Shown one piece after another: positions 44,543-56,100 of a stretch of DNA of 64,000 nucleotides. Source of the stretch: Trebouxia sp. TZW2008 (lineage: Eukaryota; Chlorophyta; Trebouxiophyceae; Trebouxiales; Trebouxiaceae); contig BDIU01000049.1 of assembly GCA_002118135.1 (NCBI GenBank), forward strand, positions 186,001 to 250,000. The letters run 5' to 3'. The notes under the pieces are model-generated. The model had not been told where the DNA came from. It searched no databases and saw only the letters and a program-made list of their open reading frames with translations. The stretch's first letter is position 1. Each line of letters starts with the position of its first letter. The translations under genes were made by a program, and so were the position numbers.

Positions 44543-47500
44543 TTATGCAACAGCTACTTTGGGCGGTTTCTGTAGTGGGGACGCTCTGCGCGAAGTCAGC
44601 CGAAATGCACCACCAGCAACTCTGCCAGTTGTGATGACTTTCAATGCCAGCCAAATGCCCAACAGCCCGCCCTGTAACCGCTGTGACAGCAGTAATGCGC
44701 CAAAGCTAAGAGCTGATGTGAACAGCATTGTCTTTGCAACATAGGCTGTGTCTGAAGCACCCAAAAGCCCCCCATCCACAATGGCAGCTATGGCATCCAT
44801 TGGCTGCGCACACACGAACATTTATCACTTGCGGCTCTGTAGACCCTTATAGATGCAATGCCAGGCTGCTTATACCCTCAGAGACTCGTGTTATGACGCC
44901 TGACAGCGCAAACTTTTGCTTGTTTCAAATGCTAGCACCTTGGGCAGTGAGATCATGTCATGCAGAAACACAATGTCTAATGCTGGCACTGACTGACCAG
45001 CATTGCAGCAGTGTCCTGCTCCTGTCAGGTATGTGAAGGTTGCAAGTGATGACCATTCTTCCAGACATGCATGTGTCAATTGCATGCAGCACAGCCAATG
45101 ACCAGCTTACTCCTGCGTGCACACACTTCCGCGCCGAACAAAGCTTGTTGGCAATTCATCAATCAAGTCTGAGCATGTTGCATGATCTGACTTTAGCAGG
45201 GCTCACCATGAACAGTGCAATCATCGGCACCACTTTCTGCACCTCAGCAGACACCCGCACATCTCTTGAGAAGATAGCTGGCACCAAGGACCTAGACGCA
45301 AAGGCTGCCAGCCCAACTGCAACCCCAACAGCAGCGCCTATCTGCAGAATGCGCAACAGCACTGCTCTGGCTTCTTGCCGCTTTTCCTGCAGCACAAAGC
45401 AACAGCTCAACCCAAACCATCTTTGCTGAGCTTGCTTCATGCTCAAGACAGCAATCTCCTGAGCTGAGACATATGTGGGCTGTGCTGTAACGCTACTTGA
45501 CCCAACTCTTGGTTTACACTAAACTCAGACATATGTATAACCTGTCAAGATTATCGCATTGTGCTGCAACCAAGTGATCCAAACAAATGACTTGCAGTCA
45601 GCATTGTGCAGCACATCATCAAAAACAAGAATTGGCCCAAGACATTATGCAACACTTGACAGCAATGGTTCACAGCAAGTGTGAAGTGTCACCTGCCCCA
45701 AGTACGATGCAACCAGGCTCTGCGCACAAATGTCCAAAGCTGCAAAGGCTTGTATTGATATGATCCAGACTTGGCGCAGAATCTCATGGGCAGCCATGGT
45801 TATGGCGCCCAGCCCAGTCACCATGGATGTAGCTGTCAGAATCACAACCATGGACGATATATTCCTGAGTGATAGCGAAAGCCCACTCTGCAGCGCAACA
45901 CGTCAGCTCAGCAAGCAGCATTACATACATCAACACCTGCCAACCTGCATAGAATCCCTCACAATGCATTCGACAACATGCTCAAGAGCTGTACAAGTTA
46001 CAAAGCTGTCTGGCTTACGGAAAGTCCTGCAAAGACAAATTTGCAAAATGTACTGCAGCCAACGTCTCCAGGGCTGATGAGTGTTTGCAGAAAAGAATGG
46101 TGAAGCTGCATGACTGCAGCCTACATGAGGGTTTTACACAAGCTGCACCAGTCAAAGAGCAAGCCAGAAATGCAGGCCTTGCACGTCAAACTTGGAGAGC
46201 AGTGACTTGAGCAAAAACTTCCAGTACCTGGAGGATTGGCAGAATCTGAGCCAAGCCGGGCACAGTGCGCATGTCTTGCTGCCGCAATATGCCTTTCTTG
46301 AGCATCAAGTAGTACATGACTGCAAAGCTAGCATACTGAGATGCTGTTGTAGCCAAAGCTGCCCCCGCAACACCCCACCCCAGAACAAACATCAGAAAGC
46401 AGTCCAAGCCAAGGTTGACAACATTTGAAGCAATGGCTGCTATCAAAGGGGTCCTGCAAGGCAAAGCGTGAGATCAGAAAGCAGACAGTCAAGCAGTGCT
46501 TGACTATGCGCTTGTGTGGTAAGGCTGTATGCATGCAACACAAGTTGGTGTCTTGTCGGCGGTGTCAAAAGCCTGTCGCTGAATGTTTCAGCATGCCTGG
46601 ACATGCAGCAAAGCAATGATGTGTGGGCATGCAGAACATTCAACACGGCATGCAGAACACCCTATGTTTGCAACATTATGACATGCAGCTGCAGTAGACC
46701 TTTGTTGCAATGCTAGACAATCTTGTGCCATAGCAGGGCATAGGTTGACAGGGCATGGTGGTATTGCCCTTTGCACACAAGCTGTATGAGCGCTGATGCA
46801 TTGTTGGCTCAAATCTTTCTACCATATACAAGCAGCATGTGAACGTACAGCAGCTGGGTGAAGGACCAGCAGACTGTGCCAATGCGTCTGCAGCAATATA
46901 GGACAGGAGTCATCACGGGACTCACTTTGTGTCCTTGAAGCCTCTGAAGCTGCCAGTGGCTACAAACATGGCCAAGCTGACCGGTGCAGCAATGGCACGA
47001 CATCGCAAGTAGGTCACAGCCATGGCAGCAACCTCCCCTTGAGCCTTCATAGCTGCAGATCAGTCTCACGGTCAGCATTCCACCATCACAGGTACCGCCT
47101 CTGACAGACGCCACTCCTCTCCAATATCAAAGACAGGCATAGACCAGATGGCTATGGATCAGGCTTACGATTGGTGCACAATCATGACCAATGCTAGACA
47201 GAAGCCCAACAGATGAAGATCAGGCTCAACAAGAGCAACTGTACGCCTATGCATGCCAGCCAAAATAGATGCCTGATGCCCTAGGGTACAATTTGGCTGA
47301 GGCAAATGTCTGATGTCTGCAGATCAGGCTGACAGTGTACACTTCACACAAATGCTAGCCAAGATAGATGGCTGGTGGCTGTAGACAGAGCTTACACTGA
47401 CAGTGTAGCTATCATGCAAGCTAGCTGACACACATGCCACATGGCGGCAAATTGGGCTCACAGTCAGTGTGCACCTATCACACATGCTTGCTCAGAAACG

Positions 47501-49565
47501 AAAAGTTGACAGAACAGGCGCAATGTACTGATCTCTGTACAAGAGACTCCAGAAGCTGTCTGTAATCACAAACCAGCTTCTGAAAGACTTGCATGGAAAC
47601 AGTCTATTGCGCCTGTCCATAACTAGCCAGACTTGCCAAGCAAGCGTGCTCAATGAACGAATGAAGATTGCTAGCGAGAACAGATGCCAAGTGGCTGCAC
47701 ATCAGTGCACTTACTGTGTACCATCATGCAGCCTAGCTGAAAAGCTTGCCCAAAAGCGGCAGGCAAGGGCTCACGGCTAGGGTGCACCTATGCATGCTTG
47801 CTTGCTGACAAAGGTGTTCAATGGCTGCAGGGACCGCTAACATTTAGCGTGCACCTATGCATGCATGCTAGCTGAGACAGTGCCTGATGGCTGCGCCTCA
47901 GGCTGACAGAGTGCACCATCATGCATGCTGGCTGAGATAGATGCCCAAGGACTGCAGATCAGGCTTTCAGTCATTGTGAGCAGCCATGACAAATGCCAAC
48001 TGAGACAACTGCCCAAAGGCTGCACATCAGACGTTCAGTAACCCATGTACCCATCATGCATCCTAGCTGAAAAGCTTGCATGATGGCTGCAGCTAAGGCT
48101 CACAGCTGGTGTGCACCAACCTTCACGCAAGGTGAGGCAGATGCCTATCACTCTCAGCTGTAAGCTGCACTTGAATAACATCAAGGAGTCTCCAGCACAA
48201 CATGATTGCACATGGCTCAGTATTTGCACATGGTTTAGTCTTTGCAAATGCAGGGTGGCTGCACAAACTGCTTCAGTGCATAGTGACCCAAGCAAGCAGC
48301 TTGTGCAGCCACTCTACATTTGCATAGACTAAGTCAGCTGCGCCCAATGCTCCTCTGCCACCCAAACAACCATGACACACAATTGCAGAAGCAAGTTGTG
48401 CAAATGATCTCCAAGAAATCATACAACTTTGCAGGTGCTCTGATAGCAGTAAGCTCTGACTTTTGGGCTACATTGGCATAGGCTGTCAGCTTGCTGCTAT
48501 CAGAGCAGTTGGTTTTGACTTGGAAGGCACAGATGCTGCATGCACTCGTTGAGCCAATGAACTGCTCATACCTGCGACAGCAATTGGACCACCGAACCAG
48601 ATAGCCACTGCAACACCAACTCCAGAAAAGCCTGCCAGCCAGAGACCTTGCGCTGTTGTCTCAGACGCCTGCATGCAGCAAGAACTGTTGAAGACATGTC
48701 GTACAAAGGCTTGTTGCAACCCATGCGCAATCCAAGCAAGACTTCTGCATGTCCAGGCTTGCACTGGTGTGAGCAGCACATCCTGGCTGCAAGTACAGAA
48801 CGCGTCACAATTCTGCTGTTTGCGTTGGTATTTGATTGTGACTCAATCAACTTTGAAAGCTTGATGCAGTATGATTGACTTACATGGTGTGCAAGACCAC
48901 TGCATAGGAAAGCCAGATGAACTTACCCGATCAAGCTGTTTTCGCGACACTGCTGCAGCAACTTTGGGGGTAGTGACAACCATCAAGAAACTGAAGAGGA
49001 AGTTGCAGAAGTTGAAGAGAGTCCCACTGAGCCCAACAGCTGCCAGAGGACCTGACCCCAGCCTTCCCACCAGGGCTGCCAACAGACACCGAGGGTTTAT
49101 GCCTTGACATAGCAGATCAGGAACATGCACAAGCAAGGCTGCACAAAGTTGCTTTTGCGCATGCACCACTTTGTGCAAATTCTGACCTGTGTCGACTAAA
49201 GAAAGAAGGGGATCCAAAAGTATAGACCCCAGCGCTGGGACTGCGAGGCCAATGATTTCTTTGTCATACTCAGAGTTGAGTATAGAAGGGTGTAATAGGC
49301 CTGGTTCTGGCAGCACTGTCTCCTCGACATGACCACTTGGGCCATTCAACGCTATCTCGCTCGCAGCTTGAGCCTTTGCCCTGACACACGCCCGGTCAAA
49401 GGCTCTGCAGTGTCGCTGAAACGATCTGTGGCAAGGTACGTGTCGCGCAGCGCCGGGACACGCTCGGAACGGACAGTGCTTGCGATGTCGTACTACAGGG
49501 CCTAACAAGCTTCTCCAAGTACAGACGCCTTGACCGCTTATGACAGCCGGCCCGAAAGCTGCCAT
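44543..49565 (-). CDS. MATE-family (DTX/EDS5-like) transporter, probably plastid-targeted
   Basis: Eight exons join in phase into 537 aa: 49565-49187, 49075-48927, 48668-48572, 47052-46926, 46453-46228, 45887-45693, 45386-45207 and 44803-44543. An Arg/Ala/Cys-rich leader precedes the first helix (EIIGLAVPALGSILLDPLLS). MATE hallmarks follow: LVDTALVGRLGSGPLAAVGL, YLRCRAIAAPVSLAMFV, FRGFKDTKTPLIAAI, GVAGAALATTASQYAS, MAAHEILRQVWI, ALDICAQSLVASYLGQ and MDAIAAIVDGGLLGASD. These match the plant MATE subgroup that includes EDS5 and DTX45-type plastid carriers. MATE proteins exchange H+ or Na+ for organic cations or acids; the substrate here cannot be told. The start ATG is the first in frame downstream of a TTG. 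The third intron is expanded by a minisatellite. Confidence 0.9.
47100..48130 (-). repeat. Degenerate minisatellite in MATE intron
   Basis: Roughly a dozen diverged units of about 70-85 bases share the words ggctgcagatcaggct, cacagtgtgcacc and catgcatgctagctgagat. The array fills most of the intron between exons 48572 and 47052. It carries no open frame and no exon similarity that I could detect. Confidence 0.7.
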
Positions 49566-50146
49566 ACAAGTGACAGGTAGCGTAAACGGACTGTCAGGCA
49601 AGACACAAGCTGTATTTGACTAGCGCACGTTGCGCTACAAATGCGAGTGAGCAAGGAGCTGCAGGAAATGGCAACTGACGCGGTCACCTTTGCGCTTCAC
49701 CCGCAATAAACACGTGAGTTACAGGCTTTGCTGCTTGTTTTGTGGCTATAGGATAGTATGACTAATCTGCATAGCTGTGCAGTAGTCATCTAATTACGAT
49801 TACCAATTTGAGCGATTAGATGCAAGGCAACTGCTTTTGCAGCTTGCTTTGCAGCTCGCTCTAGCGAAGCAGTCAGATGCACTCATGCTGGTGTACATCT
49901 GATTGAAGCCTGAGGTTCTCCTGCACATCGCTGGACACGCTGTAAGTGTGGTCAAGGTCTTTGGGCTCCTGAATTTCAGATCAGCCCTCACGAGCAGAGG
50001 GAAAGCTTCACAGCTGGGAACAACACGTAGACAACATGTGACCGCCTGATGACCGCAAGATATGCAAGCTGCCCTCATGATATGAGGCAAAGTACCGTCT
50101 TCAAACAGACAGCCATTGCCGAAACGTGCCCGCAAACCCTGAGGAG
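49566..50146. other. Divergent intergenic region between MATE and ABCG genes
   Basis: It contains the 5' flanks of two divergent genes. The long minus-strand frame at 49800-50582 overlaps the ABCG ectodomain exons and is judged a shadow. Earlier ABCG exons may be present here but could not be supported. Confidence 0.4.
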
Positions 50147-53100
50147 ATGACATCCCAGAATGCTGCTTGTCCAGCTGGCTACGTATGCCCAGGTGCGGCG
50201 CTCGACTGCAAAATAGCACAACAATCAACCTTACAAGCATCTGCGCATTGCAAACAGTTTGCTGACGGTTGCAGGTGGGGCTTCGAACATATCTTGTGAT
50301 GTGTACAGCCTGTTGCAGAACAACCCCTTGGCAGCCATTGCTGCTGATGGCACAACAATTGCACAGCTGGTGTATGGCAAGGGCCTGCCAGCTGGAGGTT
50401 TGTATTGCCCAGGGACAGCCCCAGCAGGAGCTTGTCCGGTCAGTATTCAGTACCTTGCTTGATCCCTGCCACGCAGCACCATACTCTGCTGACACATATA
50501 TGTGATGCATAACACATTGCAGATGTCTTTGCACAACTTGCATCAATCTGAAAACGCTCTTGCTTGACAAGAAGCTCAACAACCAGTCGACACAACGACA
50601 CTTTTCAAATTCCAGGCTGCTTGAGCAGCCAGCAAGGCATGCACAGCTACAGCACCATTGGCTGAAGTCGTACAGTTACTTCTCTTTGTAACAACTGCTT
50701 TGATTACCAAGAAACCTGTCCTTATGTTGGATTGGTCTTACTGCAGTCAGAATGCAGTATCATGGTGCCGATTGCGTTATCCTTACATCAACAACGTCCT
50801 TACACTGCGTGTCCTTACAAAGAGAAGTCACTGTATGCTTTGGTATTGTAGGCCGGCTCATACTGCCCAGACCCCTTGCACATGCTGCCATGCCCAGCAG
50901 GCCACTTCTGCCCAACGCAGTCCATAGCCCCTCTCTCTTGCTCTTGGCTTAGTCACTGCCCCATAGGCTCTGCTTTGCCAACCATCACATGGGGTGCCTA
51001 TATTGGCATTCTCATTCTGATGCTGGTTCTGGTTGTGTTGTGGTGGACTGGCTTGTCTTGGCTCCTTCGACAAAGGCGGCAGCAGCTGCAGAAGTGCCGG
51101 CAGCAGGTCATTGCATCATGGCAGTCGGCTGCAGCAGAAAAGCAGACAGGGTGTGAGCTGGCTAGGTGAGGACGCTTGTCCCTGTCTGCACTACAAGACT
51201 GCTGTCCCCATCACACAGGCAAACCTCATCCTCAAACATGCCTTCTTAGTCCTGAGTTGTGAGCCTGAGTCGCATGTTCTCCACCATCAATCCGCACCTG
51301 CCTTCTAAAATCCATTGTGCAGTTTGCATCGGCTCAGAGCTGCACAACTTCTGTTTCAGTACAGCATTGTGGACAAGCTGCGCCTTGTCCAAGTTTCAAT
51401 GATGATGCTTTCGTTTGTCAGCTCACAGGCTGTTTTACAAGCTGATGCTGTATACATTTTTTCTGTGAGGATTACTTTTTTTCCAGACAGCATTTGACTC
51501 ATTCTTTTCAGGTGTTCTCTGTGACTGAAAAGCATTTGCCTTGTCTGCATGCCTGCCAACATTGTAATAGATGACTCTGAGTATCAGCTGTCACCATACC
51601 TCCATTCAACGCATTTTCATTGCTCCTTGCTCTGCAGAATGCCAAATTTGGCAAGTGTACACTCCACACAGGCCACGATCAGCATGGAGGCACAGCCTGC
51701 TCAGCTCACCACAGCTTCAGACATATGCCTGGACCGATTGGACAGATCTGAGCCTCTGTAGTTTAGCACACAAACCTGCACTTGCTGTTGTGTCCCTGGC
51801 AAGGCCCCTTTACATTGAGACCATTCTCACCTTTTACTGTCCCATGCAGGATGCCAACTTTGGCAAGCGTACATTCTAAGCAAGCCACCATCAGCGTGGA
51901 GGTACAGCCTGCCCAGCAGGCCACAGCTTCAGACATAAGCCTGGATAGACTGGACAGGGCTGAGTCGCTGCAGTTGGAGCACACAAATCTGCACTTGCTA
52001 TGGTGTCCCTGGCAAGCCCCCCTGCAGCAGGCCCTGAAAGCACTGGCAGGCAACAAGAAGGCTGCGCAAGCATTTGGTGGGGACTCGTCCTTGTTGGCCA
52101 GCATCAGCACCGTTTGTGCTGTATCTTGAAGGCGTGATTGTACACTAGCATGGCTGGCATGTTGGAGCTTATGTGGGCAAAGACACAGTGCAGCATTGGG
52201 ATGTTTTGTACCGCAATATGCAAGTGTACTTGCATACCAACCTGAGTGGCATGACTCTGGTGGCAGAACAGCACTTGGTTCTAGGCATCTGTCCAAACTG
52301 ATCTGCTCATGCCAGGCAATCAAGACATCCATTGATCGCCAAAACTCTTGATGTAGCATTTACATACTGTTCAGTGTTATTTTCAAGCAGCAAAAAAGCA
52401 TAGCCACATGTGGAAATGTTTTGCTTGTGGCCAATGTGGACAGAAATGGTCAACATTGCCTACAGGCCCCTTTATCCGTCCTGAGACGCTTTGCTGCAGT
52501 ATTTCCATCTGTGCTGCAGGTCGTGTGAGGTACAACACCGACATGCCATCAACCAAGCTGTACAGCAATCTGGTGAGGCTAGCACCTCAGGAGGATGCAG
52601 TAGAGGGGTCCCTGACAGTGCTTCAGAACTTGCAGCTGGCAGCCCACCTGGCCCTACCCCCCCACTTCACCCCCCACAGGAGAGCCACCCTGGTTGAGGA
52701 GGTTCTGGATCTCATGGGCCTGTCGCCCTTGCAGCACTGCCTTGTTGGCATGCCTTCCTCTGCTTCCTCAGGCAAGACACTGGTACATATACTGGTTGTC
52801 TTTTGAACGATCATGGGATCAAGCCAGCTGCTTACTGACAAGCTTCTGCAGAGGCGCCCTTGCTGCCTGCTCCCTGTTGCTTCTGCACGCCTTTGCGTCA
52901 TCAAAGCCATCATCATCAGCAGCAGCAGCAGCAGTAGCAGCAGCAGCAGTGTCTGTGCAAGCAAAGTAGCAGACGAGCGTCCATAGCTGCTTCTACTCAC
53001 AGAGACTGCCTTTCTGATACCTGACACATCGACAGTTCTATTTCCTCATTGGTTTTGTTTGCTCTTACTTTGTTTGTTGTCTGGAAAAGCTTGTGTTTGC

Positions 53101-56100
53101 TGACATGGCCGAGTGCCCTTTGTGGCGCAGGCGGGCTGACTGCAGCAGAACACAAGCTTGTAGCAGTGGCCACCAAACTGGTCACCTGCCCTGCCCTGTT
53201 GCTGCTGGACCAGCCACTGGGGCCCTTCTGCCAGCCCTCCCAAGCTGCAGCTGCTCGGCACCTGCTGACCAGCCTCAGGACAGCTGCCCACCAGCTGCAC
53301 ATCAATGTGATTGTCGCAGCAGAGGCAATACAGGATGCAGCCTTTGGTGTTGTGGACAATGTGGTCATGCTGGACCATCAGGCACGCCCTGTGTATGTAG
53401 GCGCACCACAGAAGGTGAGAATGTATTGAGTTGCTAGGCTGCTGGCTTCACTTTGTGCGCTAATGACTGATCCTGATGACTGATCCTGATCATACTGAGA
53501 GTGAGGACTGATCCTGATGACTGATGCTGCTCATGCTGACAATGATGACTGATCCTGATGTGTGGACTGGCATCACTGCCTGATCTTCATTCTGCAGCGC
53601 AGTCTGCTGTGGTATGACTTCAGGGCCGCCCATCTTCAAGCAGTGCACGTTTTGTTCAAGGGCATTGACACTCTGGCAGTCAATAGTGACGTGATCAGAC
53701 AAGACTGCTTTTGCTGCTGTCATTGTTAGTAAGTCTACCCTAGCTGATTTCTAGTCTTGGCCTTGATGAATCCACTAGCATTTGACTGGACATTGTGGCA
53801 CAATCAGGTTGGCCACACTCTTGCTTCATCAAGCTGGCACCCTCTGAACATGTGTGAGTTGCATATTTGCTAAAAAACCATATACAATGACTTCTCATTT
53901 TAAGGACACTCGATGTAAGGGCATCCTTGCTGTAAGGACAATACAGTTAGGGAACCCATCACTGTATTCTAACTGCAGTGGTCCCTCTGAGTAAGGACAA
54001 TTCAATGTAAGGGCAGCTTTGTTGGTAATCAACAGTCGTTACAAAGAGAAGTCACCGTACTGGCTATGTGGTGCTGACTATATGCGCCTGACTGCAGGCT
54101 CTTGGATGGTTCAAGTACCTGGGCTTTGCATCAGAACTCAATGCGCCTGTCAGCTTCTGCACCAGCGTCATTGTGGGTCACACACTCTGCAACCGCAGTC
54201 AAGATGAGGTCAACAAGGACAGCTTGCATGCACTGTGGGCAGCTCAGGGCCAGGCATGGCAACTTTGTCCACCCCCCCAAACACCCCCCTCCCCCACCCC
54301 TGCCTCTGCTGCCAAGCACAAGAGGCCTCAGAAAGGCCCTGTCAGCTCTGCAGAAACAGTGAGTGATGGACAGAGCGTATCTGCAGCTCCTATCAGTTGG
54401 TACAGTCAGAGCAGCCCAAGTGCAGTCACGAACAACAGGTTTGCGGGAGGCGCACAGCAAGGCAATCAAGTGCCAGCGCTGCACCTGCGAATGGTCAGAA
54501 ACCGCTCAGGCAATCCATTTGCTTCCGCACAGTCAAGTGTCGACGCCACAGCAGCAGCAACTGTTGGGCTGAGTGACACAGCAGTAGCACCAGCAGCTGC
54601 AGGGACAGGGGCAGTCGTGCCTCCACTGGCCCTCCACAAGCTGCCTACCCCCTTTGGGCTCCCCTCTAGTCACATTGGGGCCCAGTCTAGGCTAGGCCTG
54701 ATGCCTCCCAGCAATGCAATGGCTGAGTCCTTTACATCTACGAGTCTGTCATACTCAGAAATGCCGAGCACCGGCTACACCACACGATGTGCCTCACCTG
54801 ACGTTGGCTTGAAGCCGCATTTCCTGCACCAGGCAGCAATGCAAGCTGAGGAATACAGTGATGCTACGCTGGCCGTGTCAAACCCACTCTTTGGCATCAC
54901 TCCCAAAAGAGGCAACAGCCCTGATCATGGTATGTACTCTTTCATGTTGTTGCTGCTGCTGCTGCTGCTGCAATTGCTGTTCTTGTTGCTGTTGTTGTTG
55001 CTGCTGCTGCTGCAATTACTGTTGTTGATGCTATTGTTGTTGCTGCTGCGATTGCTGTTGTTGCTTGTTTGAAGGACATGCTGTCACGTCTCCTCAGTGC
55101 ATTGCAGCCTGCTGCCCTGGTCCAGGTTGCTGCAATGCAATGACACTTGTGCCAGCTTTTTATGCTCTGCGCTCAGGACTGCACAAGTTTAGCATGTGCA
55201 GACTCAAGTCTGTGGCTGGCATGCTTGGATGCCAGGAGCGAGTGCAAACGCCAACAGGGGTTTCGAGTGGTTCTCCCTGTGCTGCTTCTATCCACAGAGG
55301 TTCTATTCGTGACGCCTAACGGCATAGGCTTCTCTGTGATTTTCTGTTGATCCTGAAGTAATGTGGTATGGTTTGCAGAGATGATGAGGTGTGACTCAGA
55401 TGACTATGGCAGAGTGAATCCCTTGTTCAGCAGCCCAGCTCTTGTCAGGCCTTCACCTCTCAGGGCAGGCCCAGTAGCTGAAGGCATCGAGGAGGATCTT
55501 CGTGCAGCCTTGGCGAGGCAGGACTTCCTACCTCCAGGCAGCACGTCTAGCGAGAGGCAATCACAGGCCTCTGATGATGAGGTGCAGCCAGCGCAGCACA
55601 GAAGCAGCATCTTTGCTCACTTCTCCAGCTGGTGGCAGAGGGCAAAGATGTATAAGAGAGACAGAGCAGCTGATGGCAAGCAGGATGAGTTTCAGGAAGC
55701 TGACAGGGATCAAGACCAGCCAGCTGGTGGAAGGCTGAGGACGGACATGATTACCATTGAAGTGCCGTCGTCGCCGTGTTCGTCTGCTTCGCATCCTTCC
55801 AGAAGTCGGCTGAACACCGAAATGGACGAGGAGGGTTTGCCGCTGCCGCCGTTGTCTACGAGCAGCAGCCCCACCAGACGGCTCACGAAGCAAGCATCTG
55901 ACGCGGCCGCAGCCATGCTTCTTGCAATCAGCGACGCCTCTCCCATTCCTCGCTCGCCCAAGCCTGGACCGGTTCCAAACCGCAGCTGGTTCGTTGATCT
56001 GAGTCCCAGGAAGAGCACAAACCTGACGCTGATGCGTGCGTCACCCAACAGCATCAATCTGCTGCAGCCTGTCAGCTTAGCAGCCTTTCGCAGCTTCATG

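Noticed and set aside
49800..50582. Long minus-strand open frame of 260 codons
   Set aside because: It covers the plus-strand ABCG Cys-rich exons (50147-50438), which have protein-family support and matching splice phases; the minus frame has no recognisable domain.
52420..52480. Possible P-loop-like peptide ACGQCGQKWSTL in the ABCG intron
   Set aside because: It lacks a convincing acceptor and phase and does not match Gx4GK(S/T); probably chance, although it should be checked when testing the missing Walker A.
54931..55072. Poly-Leu C-terminus reading through the donor at 54930
   Set aside because: It is translation of an intronic CTG/TTG microsatellite; the conserved continuation begins at 55379 in the correct phase.
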